Part shown: positions 26,500 to 34,717 of the stretch, in pieces
Layout of the letters: each line of letters starts with the position of its first letter
Position numbering within the stretch: position 1 is the first letter of the stretch
DNA from: Akkermansia muciniphila
GTDB taxonomy: Bacteria; Verrucomicrobiota; Verrucomicrobiia; Verrucomicrobiales; DEV007
NCBI GenBank assembly: GCA_945883495.1
Contig: CAMCXS010000027.1
Coordinates: 1 to 64,000, forward strand
Length of the DNA: 64,000 nucleotides
Reading direction: 5' to 3'
The notes under the pieces: model-generated
Database searches by the model: none
What the model was told of the DNA's origin: nothing
Seen by the model: the letters and a program-made list of their open reading frames with translations, nothing else
Made by a program: the position numbers and the translations under genes

Positions 26500-27477
26500 T
26501 CAGCAAATCGAAAGCGCCTTGGTCACCACATCCATGGGGCGAGGCAATTGCACCTCTTCCAAGCGCGGACTGTAGATCGCTGGCGCATCGATGGCCGAAA
26601 CCCGAGCAACCGGCGCATCGAGGTCATCGAACGCCTTCTCCTGGATCATCGCGGCGATCTGAGCACCCACGCCGCAGAACGGCTTGTTCTCCTCGACCAC
26701 AACCACGCGATGCGTCTTGCGGACGGATTCGAGGATCGTGGCCTCGTCGAGCGGACGGATGGAACGGAGATCCACGACCTCGGCCTTGATGTCGTGCTCG
26801 GCTTCCAAGAGCTCGGCGGCCTTGAGGCAGGTGATCACGGCGCGGCCATGAGCGACCAGGGTGAGGTCGGATCCGGTCCGCTTCACGTCGGCCACGCCGA
26901 GCGGGATGGTGTATTCGCCCTCGGGGACGTCCCAGAGTTCACCGTAGAGCTTGGTGTTCTCCATGACGTAAACCGGGTCATTGTCGCGGATCGCGGTCTT
27001 CATGAGGCCCTTGGCGTCGTAGGCGGTGGCCGGGCAGACGACCTTGAGGCCGGGCATGTTCCCGAAGAGGTTTTCCGGCGTGTGGGAGTGGGTCGCGCCG
27101 ACGTTGGTGCCGCCGTTGGCCGGGCCGCGGACGACGATGGGGCAATTCAGCAAACCGCCGGACATGTAACGGACCGTGGCCGCGTTGTTGATCATTTGGT
27201 CGAAGGCCACGTAGGCGAAGCTCCAGAACATCAGCTCCATCACGGGACGCAGGCCAAGCATGCTGGCGCCGACGCCCATGCCGATGAACCCGGCTTCGGA
27301 AATCGGAGCGTCGATGACGCGTTTGTCGCCATACTTGGCCCAAAGGCCCTGCGTGACTTTGTAGGCGCCGTTGTACTGGGCGACTTCTTCACCAATGATG
27401 AAGACGTTGGGGTCGCGTTCGATCTCCTCGGCGAGGGCTTCGCGAACGGCGGTGCGGTAATCGATCTGGCGGCTCAT
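26500..27477 (-). CDS. pdhB: Pyruvate dehydrogenase E1 component, beta subunit
   Basis: 325 residues from ATG 27477 (MSRQIDYRTAVREALAEEI), the family-typical start; it overlaps the pdhA stop by one base. Transketolase pyrimidine-binding domain at about 1-175 (NVFIIGEEVAQYNGAYKVT, ISEAGFIGMGVGASMLGLRP, with Glu in GEEV for thiamine activation) and the C-terminal transketolase domain at about 200-320 (VEENKPFCGVGAQIAAMI). With pdhA it decarboxylates pyruvate and passes acetyl to the E2 lipoyl domain; no E2 or E3 gene is in the window. Confidence 0.95.
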   Translation of the reverse strand: MSRQIDYRTAVREALAEEIERDPNVFIIGEEVAQYNGAYKVTQGLWAKYGDKRVIDAPISEAGFIGMGVGASMLGLRPVMELMFWSFAYVAFDQMINNAATVRYMSGGLLNCPIVVRGPANGGTNVGATHSHTPENLFGNMPGLKVVCPATAYDAKGLMKTAIRDNDPVYVMENTKLYGELWDVPEGEYTIPLGVADVKRTGSDLTLVAHGRAVITCLKAAELLEAEHDIKAEVVDLRSIRPLDEATILESVRKTHRVVVVEENKPFCGVGAQIAAMIQEKAFDDLDAPVARVSAIDAPAIYSPRLEEVQLPRPMDVVTKALSIC

Positions 27478-28565
27478 CAGTCGTTGAAGAAATGTTTTCC
27501 GGTAAGGCCCGACTCGGTCTGGTGATCGACCTCGTGATAAACGTCGGCGGTGATATCGGCCTCGACGGGCCAAGGGGATTGTTCGGCGAATTGGGCGGAA
27601 GCCTCGGCTTCTTCCAAGGCTTCGCGGTTGAGCTGGCGGAAGTCTTCCTCGGTGATCACGCTCTCATCAATGAGCGTGTTCTTCCAGCGGGTGATCGGGT
27701 CGAAGAGGTTTTCGTACTGCTCGATCTCTTCTTTGGTCCGGTAGACCTTGGAATTGGCGTCGGCCACGGAATGGCCGCGATAGCGGTAGGTGGCCACTTC
27801 GAGCATCGTCGGGCGGGATTCGTTGTGGGCCCGTTGCAACGCGCGATGGAATCCGGCGCGGAGTTCGTAAACGTCGAAGCCGTTGAAGGCGTCCCAAGCC
27901 ATGTTGTAGCCCTCGGCGCGCTTGGCGAGATATTCGGGATACGCTGAGGAACGGGCTTGGCTCGTGCCCATGGAATAGCCGTTGTTCTCGATCACGTAGA
28001 TGACCGGGATGTCCCAAAGCGAAGCGATGTTCAGCGACTCGTGGAAGGCGCCTTGGTTGACGGCGCCGTCACCGAGGAAGCACATGCAGCTGCCGGTCTT
28101 GCCTTGGTACTTCAAGGCGAAGGCGATACCCAGGCCGAGCGGGGTTTGACCGCCGACGATGCCGTGGCCGCCCCAGAAATTCTTGTCTGGCGCGAAGTAG
28201 TGCATCGAGCCGCCTTTGCCTTTCGAGCAACCGGTGGCCTTGCCGTAAAGTTCCGCCATGCACTCATTCATCGACATGCCGACCGCCAGGCCGTGGCCGT
28301 GGTCGCGGTAAGCGGTGATCATGTGGTCGTTCGGACCCATGAGGGAAGCGGCGGAGACGGCGACGGATTCCTGACCGATGTAAAGGTGGAGGAATCCACC
28401 GATGCGTCCTTGGGAGTAAGCCTTGTTGGAGCGTTCCTCGAAGTTCCGGATGCGGACCATATCCCTGAGGAGGCGCACCTTGTCCGACGGCTCCAAAATC
28501 TGGTTGATGGGCTCCTGAGCGAACTTTGCGCCGGTGCCGGGTTCGTTTTTCAGTATCGCGGACAT
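27477..28565 (-). CDS. pdhA: Pyruvate dehydrogenase E1 component, alpha subunit
   Basis: 362 residues from ATG 28565; an upstream ATG at 28607 is less likely. It holds the thiamine diphosphate motif GDGAVNQGAFHESLNIAS...NN and the phosphorylation-loop-like YRYRGHSVADANSKVYRTKEE. The substrate-side segment RNFEERSNKAYSQGRIGGFL is typical of bacterial alpha2beta2 E1. Translation of pdhB is coupled through a one-base overlap. It is divergent from mnmG, with 113 bp between the starts. Confidence 0.95.
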   Translation of the reverse strand: MSAILKNEPGTGAKFAQEPINQILEPSDKVRLLRDMVRIRNFEERSNKAYSQGRIGGFLHLYIGQESVAVSAASLMGPNDHMITAYRDHGHGLAVGMSMNECMAELYGKATGCSKGKGGSMHYFAPDKNFWGGHGIVGGQTPLGLGIAFALKYQGKTGSCMCFLGDGAVNQGAFHESLNIASLWDIPVIYVIENNGYSMGTSQARSSAYPEYLAKRAEGYNMAWDAFNGFDVYELRAGFHRALQRAHNESRPTMLEVATYRYRGHSVADANSKVYRTKEEIEQYENLFDPITRWKNTLIDESVITEEDFRQLNREALEEAEASAQFAEQSPWPVEADITADVYHEVDHQTESGLTGKHFFND

Positions 28566-28678
28566 AATGGTGAGATAGTGTCTCCGGTGAGACCCAGGAG
28601 GAACCATTTACGAGGGTTTGGTTCGGCGCAACCGCAAACCCCCAACGGATTCACGGGTTTCTCACACGCAACCACAAG

Positions 28679-30559
28679 ATGTTCACGTTTCCAAAACCGT
28701 ACGACGTTGTCGTCATCGGAGCCGGGCATGCCGGAATCGAGGCCGCCCTAGCTTCCGCCCGCCTTGGCTGTGCCACCGCCGTCATCTCCCAAAACCTCGA
28801 CACCATCGGCCAGATGAGCTGCAATCCGGCGATCGGCGGCTTGGCCAAAGGTCACATGGTCCGGGAGATCGATGCCTTGGGCGGCGCCATGGGCCTGAAC
28901 ACGGACGCCACCGCGATCCAGTTCCGCATGCTCAACTCCGCCAAAGGCCCCAGCGTCCGCGCCCCCCGGGCCCAATGCGACAAGAAGGCCTACCAGTTCC
29001 GCATGAAGTGGCTCCTCGAGCGGACGCCGAACTTGGACCTGCACCAGGGCAACATCGCCGGGATCACGGTGGAGAATGACCGCGTCACGGGAGTCACTAC
29101 GAGCCTCGGGGTTGCGTTCCAGGCCAAAGCCGTCGTCATCACCACCGGCACCTTCATGCGTGGTCTTCTCCACGTCGGCCTGCAGAATCAGAAGGGCGGC
29201 CGGATGGGCGATGCCACCTCGACTCTGAGCGACTCCCTCCGTGACTTAGGGTTCCACGTGGAACGTTTCAAGACCGGAACGCCCGCCCGGCTTAACGGGC
29301 GCTCCCTCGACTTCAGCGTCTGCGAGCGCCAAGACGGCGATGACCCGGCCCCGCTCTTCAGCTACCTCGCGGACAGCTTGACCCGGGACGAAGACGACAT
29401 CTTCACCCTCAATCCCTGGGGCGCTCCCCATTTCCGGATTCGCCAATTGCCCTGCTGGATCACCTACACGAATCCGCGGACCCACGATGTCATCCGGGCG
29501 AATCTCGACAAGTCCCCGATGTATGCCGGCCGGATTGAAGGGATCGGCCCGCGCTATTGCCCGAGCATTGAGGACAAGGTGGTGAAGTTCGCCGAAAAGG
29601 AACGGCACCAAGTCTTCCTCGAACCCGAAGGCCGCCACACCACGGAATACTACGTGAACGGCGTTTCCACGAGCCTGCCGTTCGAGGTGCAGCTCGACTT
29701 CCTCCGCTCCATCAAAGGCATGGAGCAATGCGAAATCATCCGGCCAGGCTACGCGGTGGAATACGATTACTGCGTCCCGACCCAGCTCTATCCGACCCTG
29801 GAAACCAAGCGGGTCGAACATCTCTATTTCGCGGGCCAGATCAACGGCACCTCCGGATACGAAGAAGCCGCTGGCCAAGGCCTCATCGCTGGGGCCAATG
29901 CCGCGCTCAAACTCCGCGGAGAACAACCGCTGATCCTGAAGCGCTCCGAGGCGTATCTCGGCGTCATGGTGGACGATCTTGTCACCAAAGGAACCACCGA
30001 GCCGTATCGCATGTTCACCAGCCGCGCGGAGTTCCGGCTCCTTCTCCGGCAGGACAACGCGGATCTCCGCCTCACGCCCATCGGCGCCGCCCGTGGTCTG
30101 GTCGATCCGATTCGACGAGACCGGGCGGAACAACGAGCGGCCGATCTCGCGGAGGCCCTGCGACTCGCCGAAAAGGAGCGCTTCGGCGAGGTCACCGTTG
30201 GCAAATGGCTGCGACGCCCTGAATCCGCCTGGCGCGATCTTCCGGCGGAACTCCTCGCGCGCTTCTCCGGCGAAATCTGGGAGATGGCCGAGACCGACCT
30301 CAAATACGAAGGCTACATCCGCCGCCAGGAAGGCGAAGTGGAACGCACTGCCCGCCTTGAGGAAAAGACGCTTCCGGCGTGGATCAACTACGACGAGATC
30401 GGGGGGCTGAAGCGCGAGGCCAAGGCAAAGTTCGGCGCCGTCCGTCCCGCGACCTTGGGTCAAGCGTCCCGGATCGAGGGCATCACGCCGGCGGACATCT
30501 CCATCCTCTTGATCTACCTGGAAAAGGGCCGCCGTTCCCGGGCGGAACCGGTCGAGTAA
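28679..30559 (+). CDS. mnmG: tRNA uridine-5-carboxymethylaminomethyl modification enzyme MnmG (GidA)
   Basis: 626 residues, normal length. FAD-binding motif YDVVVIGAGHAGIEAALASA, then SCNPAIGGLAKGHMVREIDA and TGTFMRGLLHVG, all family hallmarks. RFKTGTPARL and PGYAVEYDYCVPTQL hold the conserved cysteine region, and GTSGYEEAAGQGLIAGANAA closes the FAD domain. With MnmE it installs the 5-carboxymethylaminomethyl group at U34 of certain tRNAs. A parS-type palindrome lies inside the gene (29251-29264) and another just after its stop. In many bacteria mnmG neighbours rsmG-parA-parB; here it does not. Confidence 0.97.
   Translation: MFTFPKPYDVVVIGAGHAGIEAALASARLGCATAVISQNLDTIGQMSCNPAIGGLAKGHMVREIDALGGAMGLNTDATAIQFRMLNSAKGPSVRAPRAQCDKKAYQFRMKWLLERTPNLDLHQGNIAGITVENDRVTGVTTSLGVAFQAKAVVITTGTFMRGLLHVGLQNQKGGRMGDATSTLSDSLRDLGFHVERFKTGTPARLNGRSLDFSVCERQDGDDPAPLFSYLADSLTRDEDDIFTLNPWGAPHFRIRQLPCWITYTNPRTHDVIRANLDKSPMYAGRIEGIGPRYCPSIEDKVVKFAEKERHQVFLEPEGRHTTEYYVNGVSTSLPFEVQLDFLRSIKGMEQCEIIRPGYAVEYDYCVPTQLYPTLETKRVEHLYFAGQINGTSGYEEAAGQGLIAGANAALKLRGEQPLILKRSEAYLGVMVDDLVTKGTTEPYRMFTSRAEFRLLLRQDNADLRLTPIGAARGLVDPIRRDRAEQRAADLAEALRLAEKERFGEVTVGKWLRRPESAWRDLPAELLARFSGEIWEMAETDLKYEGYIRRQEGEVERTARLEEKTLPAWINYDEIGGLKREAKAKFGAVRPATLGQASRIEGITPADISILLIYLEKGRRSRAEPVE
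29251..29264. promoter_or_regulatory. parS-type centromere palindrome, copy 1 (inside mnmG)
   Basis: GTTCCACGTGGAAC, a perfect 14-bp palindrome identical to the core of ParB binding sites (TGTTCCACGTGGAACA class). It codes for FHVER-type residues in mnmG, so part of it is constrained by the protein. The outer bases are G and G, not the ideal T and A. Confidence 0.75.
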
Positions 30560-30565
30560 TGAAAA

Positions 30566-30581
30566 TGTTCCACGTGGAACG
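30566..30581. promoter_or_regulatory. parS-type centromere palindrome, copy 2 (after mnmG)
   Basis: TGTTCCACGTGGAACG starts seven bases after the mnmG stop codon, in the 34-bp gap before the convergent HAD gene. Fifteen of sixteen bases match the perfect palindrome at 31404. Being non-coding, its conservation is not explained by a protein. Confidence 0.85.
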
Positions 30582-30593
30582 TTCTTGGGGTTT

Positions 30594-31139
30594 TCAGGAA
30601 GCCACCGGCAGAGGACCGAGAATTTCCCGCAACAACTCACCCACCTGCGCAAGCTCGCGGACTTCGTAATCGGCCGTGACGGTTGCCTGCTTGAGCCCAA
30701 TCACCCGAATCGTATGGGTCACCCCGGCCGCGTCCGCCATGGCAATGTCCCGGTCGGCATCGCCGATCAGCCAGGACCGGCCCAGGTCCAGGTCCAACTC
30801 TTCGGCGGCCGAAAACACCATTTGCGGCTCCGGCTTCGGGAGCACGGGATCGTTCGGGACGCCCGTGTAGACGCGAATCGCATCAAATGCCAAGTCTCCC
30901 AAATCCCGTTGCATGTTCGCGTGGATCGCGTCGAGATCCGTCCGGGTAATCAGGTCCTTGCTCACGCAACGTTGGCTCGTGACGAGGACGGTGGCGAATC
31001 CACGGGCTTTGACCTCGCGCAGCAAATCGAAGATCCCAGGCGTCCACTCCCATTGGTCCCAACTCAGCACGTAAGGCTGTGGGTCGGGATCCACATTGAC
31101 CACGCCATCGCGGTCGAAAAAGAAAGCAGGCCTTTTCAT
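30594..31139 (-). CDS. HAD-IIIA family phosphatase (GmhB / HisB-N-like)
   Basis: 181 residues from ATG 31139, the start that overlaps the ribD stop (ATGA). The HAD motif I is AFFFDRDGVVN (nucleophile and acid aspartates), motif II is TVLVTSQ, and the late motif is LIGDADRDIAMADAAG. The DRDGVVN form and length fit D,D-heptose 1,7-bisphosphate phosphatase or histidinol-phosphatase relatives, but the zinc-ribbon cysteines of GmhB are not evident. The coupling to ribD raises the alternative that it is a phosphatase for the riboflavin pathway (removing phosphate from the RibD product), which is a known gap filled by HAD enzymes. Confidence 0.82.
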   Translation of the reverse strand: MKRPAFFFDRDGVVNVDPDPQPYVLSWDQWEWTPGIFDLLREVKARGFATVLVTSQRCVSKDLITRTDLDAIHANMQRDLGDLAFDAIRVYTGVPNDPVLPKPEPQMVFSAAEELDLDLGRSWLIGDADRDIAMADAAGVTHTIRVIGLKQATVTADYEVRELAQVGELLREILGPLPVAS

Positions 31140-32182
31140 GGTTCGTCTTCTTCGGTGTAATCCACTGTCGCCCGATACCGGACATCTCGCCCAAACCAAG
31201 CAATCTCTGGGGCGAGCAATTTCACCCGAAAGCCTTCCCCCTCGACCGCCCGGCGTGGACCTCCGCCGATCACCGGCGCCACGTAGAATATCACCTCGTC
31301 CACCAACTTGCTCGCGAACGCTTCCCCTAAAAGTCGCCCCCCGCATTCCAGCAAGACGCTGCACACGCCATCCCCACCCAGGGCTTCGAAAACCGGCTCT
31401 AGTTGTTCCACGTGGAACACGCGCGTCCGGTCCCGATGCTCGTCCGTGAAGAGGATCGCATGCTCCGGAACGTTCCCGGACCGCGTCACCACCACCCGAA
31501 GCGGTTGTGTCCTGCCCAGCGCGTGAGGACCCCGCAACGTGAGTCGCGGATTGTCTTGCCGCACGGTTTCGCCCCCCACCAGGACGGCATCGACCTCCGC
31601 CCGCAATCGTTGGACATCGAGCCGCGCGTCCTCGCCGGTGATCCATGACGAACCACCGGGCAACGGCGTGATCCGGCCGTCCAAGGTCATCCCCGTTTTC
31701 GCGATCACATATGGCCTCCCCGTGAGGACGTGTTTGCGGAAGTAGCGAATCAAGGAGTCGCAGGCCGACTCCAGAACGCCAGTCGCGACCTCAATCCCGG
31801 ATCGCCGTAGAGTCTCAAAACCCGCTCCGGCATGGCGGGGGTTCGGATCCGTGGAGCCGACCACTGCCCGGCGCAAGCCTGCTGAAATCAAGGCGTCCAC
31901 GCAGGGAGGCGTCCGGCCCGTTGTGGAGCACGGCTCCAGGGTCACGTAGATCGTGGCCCCGGCGACCTCCGCCCCCGCAGATTGCGCCGCTCGCAAGGCC
32001 AGCACCTCTGCGTGAGGGCCGCCCGCCACTTCATGGTACCCCGCGCCCAACACTTGGCCATCGAGGACGATCACCGCGCCCACCGGCGGGTTCGGACTCG
32101 TCTTTCCCAGGCCCTTCCGAGCCTCTTCCAAAGCGAGCTCCATCCAAGCTTCATCATCTGCGCGATCCTGTTTCGTGGACAT
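31136..32182 (-). CDS. ribD: Bifunctional riboflavin biosynthesis deaminase/reductase RibD
   Basis: 348 residues. Residues about 10-150 are the zinc deaminase (GPHAEVLALRAA and PCSTTGRTPPCVDALI provide His and Cys ligands and the catalytic Glu). Residues about 155-345 are the reductase (KTGMTLDGRI, VDAVLVGGETVRQDNPRLT, LLECGGRLLGEAF). It converts the GTP-derived pyrimidine to 5-amino-6-ribitylamino-uracil phosphate. It is coupled to the HAD phosphatase by an ATGA overlap. A perfect parS palindrome lies within its reading frame (31404-31419). The other rib genes are not in the window. Confidence 0.95.
   Translation of the reverse strand: MSTKQDRADDEAWMELALEEARKGLGKTSPNPPVGAVIVLDGQVLGAGYHEVAGGPHAEVLALRAAQSAGAEVAGATIYVTLEPCSTTGRTPPCVDALISAGLRRAVVGSTDPNPRHAGAGFETLRRSGIEVATGVLESACDSLIRYFRKHVLTGRPYVIAKTGMTLDGRITPLPGGSSWITGEDARLDVQRLRAEVDAVLVGGETVRQDNPRLTLRGPHALGRTQPLRVVVTRSGNVPEHAILFTDEHRDRTRVFHVEQLEPVFEALGGDGVCSVLLECGGRLLGEAFASKLVDEVIFYVAPVIGGGPRRAVEGEGFRVKLLAPEIAWFGRDVRYRATVDYTEEDEP
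31404..31419. promoter_or_regulatory. parS-type centromere palindrome, copy 3 (inside ribD)
   Basis: TGTTCCACGTGGAACA, a perfect 16-bp palindrome matching the consensus ParB site of many bacteria. In ribD it encodes VFHVEQ. Together with copies at 29251 and 30566 it makes three sites within 2.2 kb. Confidence 0.88.
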
Positions 32183-32214
32183 TCGCTACCATTCGTGCTG
32201 AATCATCTCCCCAC

Positions 32215-33210
32215 ATGCAACTTTCCAGCCGCGAGAAGTTTCTCCTCTACGCCGAACTCGCGAAACTGGTCGCCGCCGGTTTTGGCATCGACAAGTCCGC
32301 CGAACTGCTTTCCAGCCAGGCTCCCGGGGGACGCGTCGCCGGTTTCGCCAGAGGCATTCGCGCCGGCTTGGCCCAAGGTTTTTCCTTCGCGGACGCCGTC
32401 GGTCATTCCACCCCCACGCCCTCCGCACTGGAGGTCTCTATCCTGCGCGCCACCGAATCCGGCGGCGTGCTCCCAGAGGGCTTGCGCTACCTGCGCGACT
32501 CGTTCGAGTCGGAATGGAAGCTCTGGCGCAGCGTCCGTGGCCGCCTCATCTACCCTGCGTTTCTCCTGCACCTCGCCGCGTTCGTGCCCGTTATCCCGCC
32601 CTTGGTCACCGGAGGTGCCATGGAGGGAGTGCTGGGGAGGGCGCTCTGGACCCTAGGCGCTGTCTACGCCTCCGGCGCCGGTCTCTTCTGGGCCGGGCAG
32701 ATTTTGGGGCGACTGGCCGAGTCGAGGGAGGACGTCGATCGCTTGCTCCGCCGCCTTCCAATGATCGGCGGCGCCTGGCGATTCATTGGCTTGCAACGCT
32801 TCGCGGGCATCTTCCGGGTCTATCTGCGATGCGGCAGCACGGTCTCCGTGGCGCTCGATGGCGCGGGCGAAGCCACACAAAGTGCGGTCTTAGTAAAGGA
32901 AGCAGCCAAGCTGTCGGACTGCGCCGAGGCGGGCGAAGCGATCGGCCCACATCTAGAAGCCAGCGGCACCTTCCCCTCGGAGTTCTCCCGCTCCTTGGCC
33001 AACGCCGAAAGGATCGGTGGTCTGGAGCAGGACTTGGCTCGATGGGCGGAGCATTATCGCGAAGCCGCAGCGGCTCGGCTGGAACAGATCGGCGTCTGGT
33101 TCCCGAAGGCGATTTACTTTCTGGTGGCGTCCTATGTAGGCTGGCAGGTGATCCGGACCTACGTGGGGATCTACGAAGGTGTGCTGAAGCAGTTGGAGCG
33201 GGGCATGTAA
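32215..33210 (+). CDS. Type II secretion / type IV pilus F-family inner-membrane protein
   Basis: 331 residues from ATG 32215 (MQLSSREKFLLYAELAKLV). It has the GspF/PilC arrangement: an N-terminal helical T2SSF domain (ILRATESGGVLPEGLRYLRD, residues about 5-120), a hydrophobic hairpin (LIYPAFLLHLAAFVPVIPPL, then a second around 150-165), a second T2SSF half (FAGIFRVYLRCGSTVSVALD) and a C-terminal membrane helix (AIYFLVASYVGWQVI). It is shorter than the usual 400. No other secretion or pilus gene is nearby, so it is an orphan here, divergent from ribD. Confidence 0.8.
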   Translation: MQLSSREKFLLYAELAKLVAAGFGIDKSAELLSSQAPGGRVAGFARGIRAGLAQGFSFADAVGHSTPTPSALEVSILRATESGGVLPEGLRYLRDSFESEWKLWRSVRGRLIYPAFLLHLAAFVPVIPPLVTGGAMEGVLGRALWTLGAVYASGAGLFWAGQILGRLAESREDVDRLLRRLPMIGGAWRFIGLQRFAGIFRVYLRCGSTVSVALDGAGEATQSAVLVKEAAKLSDCAEAGEAIGPHLEASGTFPSEFSRSLANAERIGGLEQDLARWAEHYREAAAARLEQIGVWFPKAIYFLVASYVGWQVIRTYVGIYEGVLKQLERGM

Positions 33211-33238
33211 AAATTGTTCAAAATAGCACTCGACGCGC

Positions 33239-33248
33239 GAACATGTTC
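33239..33248. promoter_or_regulatory. Candidate LexA-type operator upstream of recA
   Basis: GAACATGTTC is a perfect palindrome 63 bp before the recA start, and a TGTTC half-site sits at about 33216-33220. Verrucomicrobial LexA is reported to use TGTTC/GAACA half-sites; the spacing here does not match a single ideal TGTTC-N4-GAACA site, so this is only a candidate SOS box. Confidence 0.4.
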
Positions 33249-33311
33249 ATGCGATGTATCAACATCTGCTCAATCCAACTTGCATCCTGATCCCACACCT
33301 ACGAAAGAATC

Positions 33312-34424
33312 ATGACCGCTGTCATCGAACCTCCCGTTATTCCCACCATCGCACCAATCACCATGGCGAATCCGAAAGCCAATCCGCCCGCGGAAGATGC
33401 GAATTCCAAGCGTCTCTTCGAGGCTCGGGCCAAGAATCTCGATCTCGCGATCTCCCAAATCCAAAAGGACTACGGTGAGGGCGCCATCATGCGTCTCGGT
33501 GACGAAAGTCACGCCGACATCGAAGTCATTCCTACCGGTAACGTCCTCATCGACCGCGCTCTCGGCGTCGGTGGTTTCCCCCGGGGACGGATTGTCGAAA
33601 TCTTCGGACCGGAATCGTCCGGGAAAACCACGCTGACCCTCACCGCGATCGCCCAGGCCCAAAAAGCCGGAGGTCTCGCCGGGTTTGTCGATGTCGAACA
33701 CGCCCTCGACCCGACCTATGCCCGCCAACTCGGCGTCAATATGGAGGAACTCCTGGTTTCCCAGCCTAGTTCTGGGGAAGAGGCACTCCGTATCGTCGAA
33801 ACTCTCGTCCGGTCAAATGCCTTGGACATCATCGTGCTCGACTCCGTGGCCGCCCTGGTCACCAAGGCAGAACTCGATGGCGAGATCGGCGATACGACGG
33901 TTGGCGCCCAAGCCCGGCTTATGAGTGCCGCGCTCCGCAAGCTCACGTCGATGATTTCCAAAGCGCGCACCTGCGCCGTGTTCACCAACCAGATCCGGGA
34001 AAAAGTCGGGGTGATGTTCGGCAGCCCTGAGACGACTCCCGGCGGTCGTGCCCTCAAGTTCTATGCCTCGATCCGAGTCGATATCCGGCGCATCGGCAGC
34101 ATCAAGAACTCTGATGGGACCGTGACCGGGAGCCGGACCAAGATCAAGGTGGTGAAGAACAAAGTCGCCGCGCCCTACACGGAAGCGGAGTTCGACATCA
34201 TGTATGCCGAGGGGATTTCCTCGGTCGGGTCGCTCATCGATCTTGCGCTCGAATACGAGATCATCCAAAAGCGTGGCAGCTGGTTCAGCTACAAGGGAAC
34301 TCAAGTCGCCCAGGGGCGCGATGCCGCTAAGGACGCCTTGAAGGCTGATCCTGCGCTCTACGCCGACATCGAAGCCGCCGTGAAGGCTAAGCTCGATGAA
34401 GTGGCAGCTGGCAAGAAGAAGTAA
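33312..34424 (+). CDS. recA: Recombinase RecA
   Basis: 370 residues. Walker A is [10 protein letters not shown]; Walker B and surrounding residues are seen in [12 protein letters not shown]. The DNA-binding loops include [20 protein letters not shown] and [15 protein letters not shown], plus [15 protein letters not shown], all diagnostic. It forms the filament for homologous recombination and SOS signalling. The N-terminus carries a proline-rich extension of about 35 residues before the standard start, and an in-frame ATG at 33363 could be the real start. A candidate LexA palindrome lies upstream. Confidence 0.98.
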   Translation: MTAVIEPPVIPTIAPITMANPKANPPAEDANSKRLFEARAKNLDLAISQIQKDYGEGAIMRLGDESHADIEVIPTGNVLIDRALGVGGFPRGRIVEIFGPESSGKTTLTLTAIAQAQKAGGLAGFVDVEHALDPTYARQLGVNMEELLVSQPSSGEEALRIVETLVRSNALDIIVLDSVAALVTKAELDGEIGDTTVGAQARLMSAALRKLTSMISKARTCAVFTNQIREKVGVMFGSPETTPGGRALKFYASIRVDIRRIGSIKNSDGTVTGSRTKIKVVKNKVAAPYTEAEFDIMYAEGISSVGSLIDLALEYEIIQKRGSWFSYKGTQVAQGRDAAKDALKADPALYADIEAAVKAKLDEVAAGKKK

Positions 34425-34468
34425 GCACCTAGGAAAACTTCCGGGACTGCCTTCGAACCGGCACCCAT

Positions 34469-34540
34469 CCAAGGCGCGCACTGAACCTGCGCGATAGGGG
34501 AGGGGGCCGGAGAGAACGGAGTCCCCGAACCCCGCCTTGG
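34469..34540. other. Possible structured element downstream of recA
   Basis: Three nested complementary segments can form a closed multiloop: CCAAGGC (34469-34475) with GCCTTGG (34534-34540); GCGCA (34476-34480) with TGCGC (34488-34492); GGGGA (34497-34501) with TCCCC (34522-34526). It does not match a tRNA (no T-arm), and there is no T-run for a terminator. The rest of the 34425-34717 interval has no recognisable gene. Confidence 0.35.
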
Positions 34541-34717
34541 TGTTGCGCCAAAGCTGGTTACGGGGCCCAGCCACTACAAAAAGAAATCTTCCGTGCTCAT
34601 GGTGAGCGCGATACGCTTGGAATTCCGGCCCTGTCGCTTGGGTGAGTGGCGGGGCCGGGTTCGCGTTGAGCTGAGGCGGGCGCAACGTCGCAGAGGAGCC
34701 AAAAGGGGTTCCATACC

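Noticed and set aside
29246-30700. A 484-codon open frame on the minus strand
   Set aside because: Antisense shadow of mnmG with no recognisable domain.
31404-31419. LexA operator instead of parS
   Set aside because: The half-sites are six bases apart with the CACGTG centre, matching ParB sites; the reported verrucomicrobial LexA motif has a four-base spacer.
28566-34424. Chromosome origin (oriC) next to mnmG
   Set aside because: No cluster of DnaA boxes (TTATCCACA-type), no dnaA or dnaN; the parS cluster only suggests that the origin may be near.
34469-34540. tRNA gene
   Set aside because: No T-arm consensus, no anticodon arm of proper size and no 2-nt junction after the acceptor-like stem.
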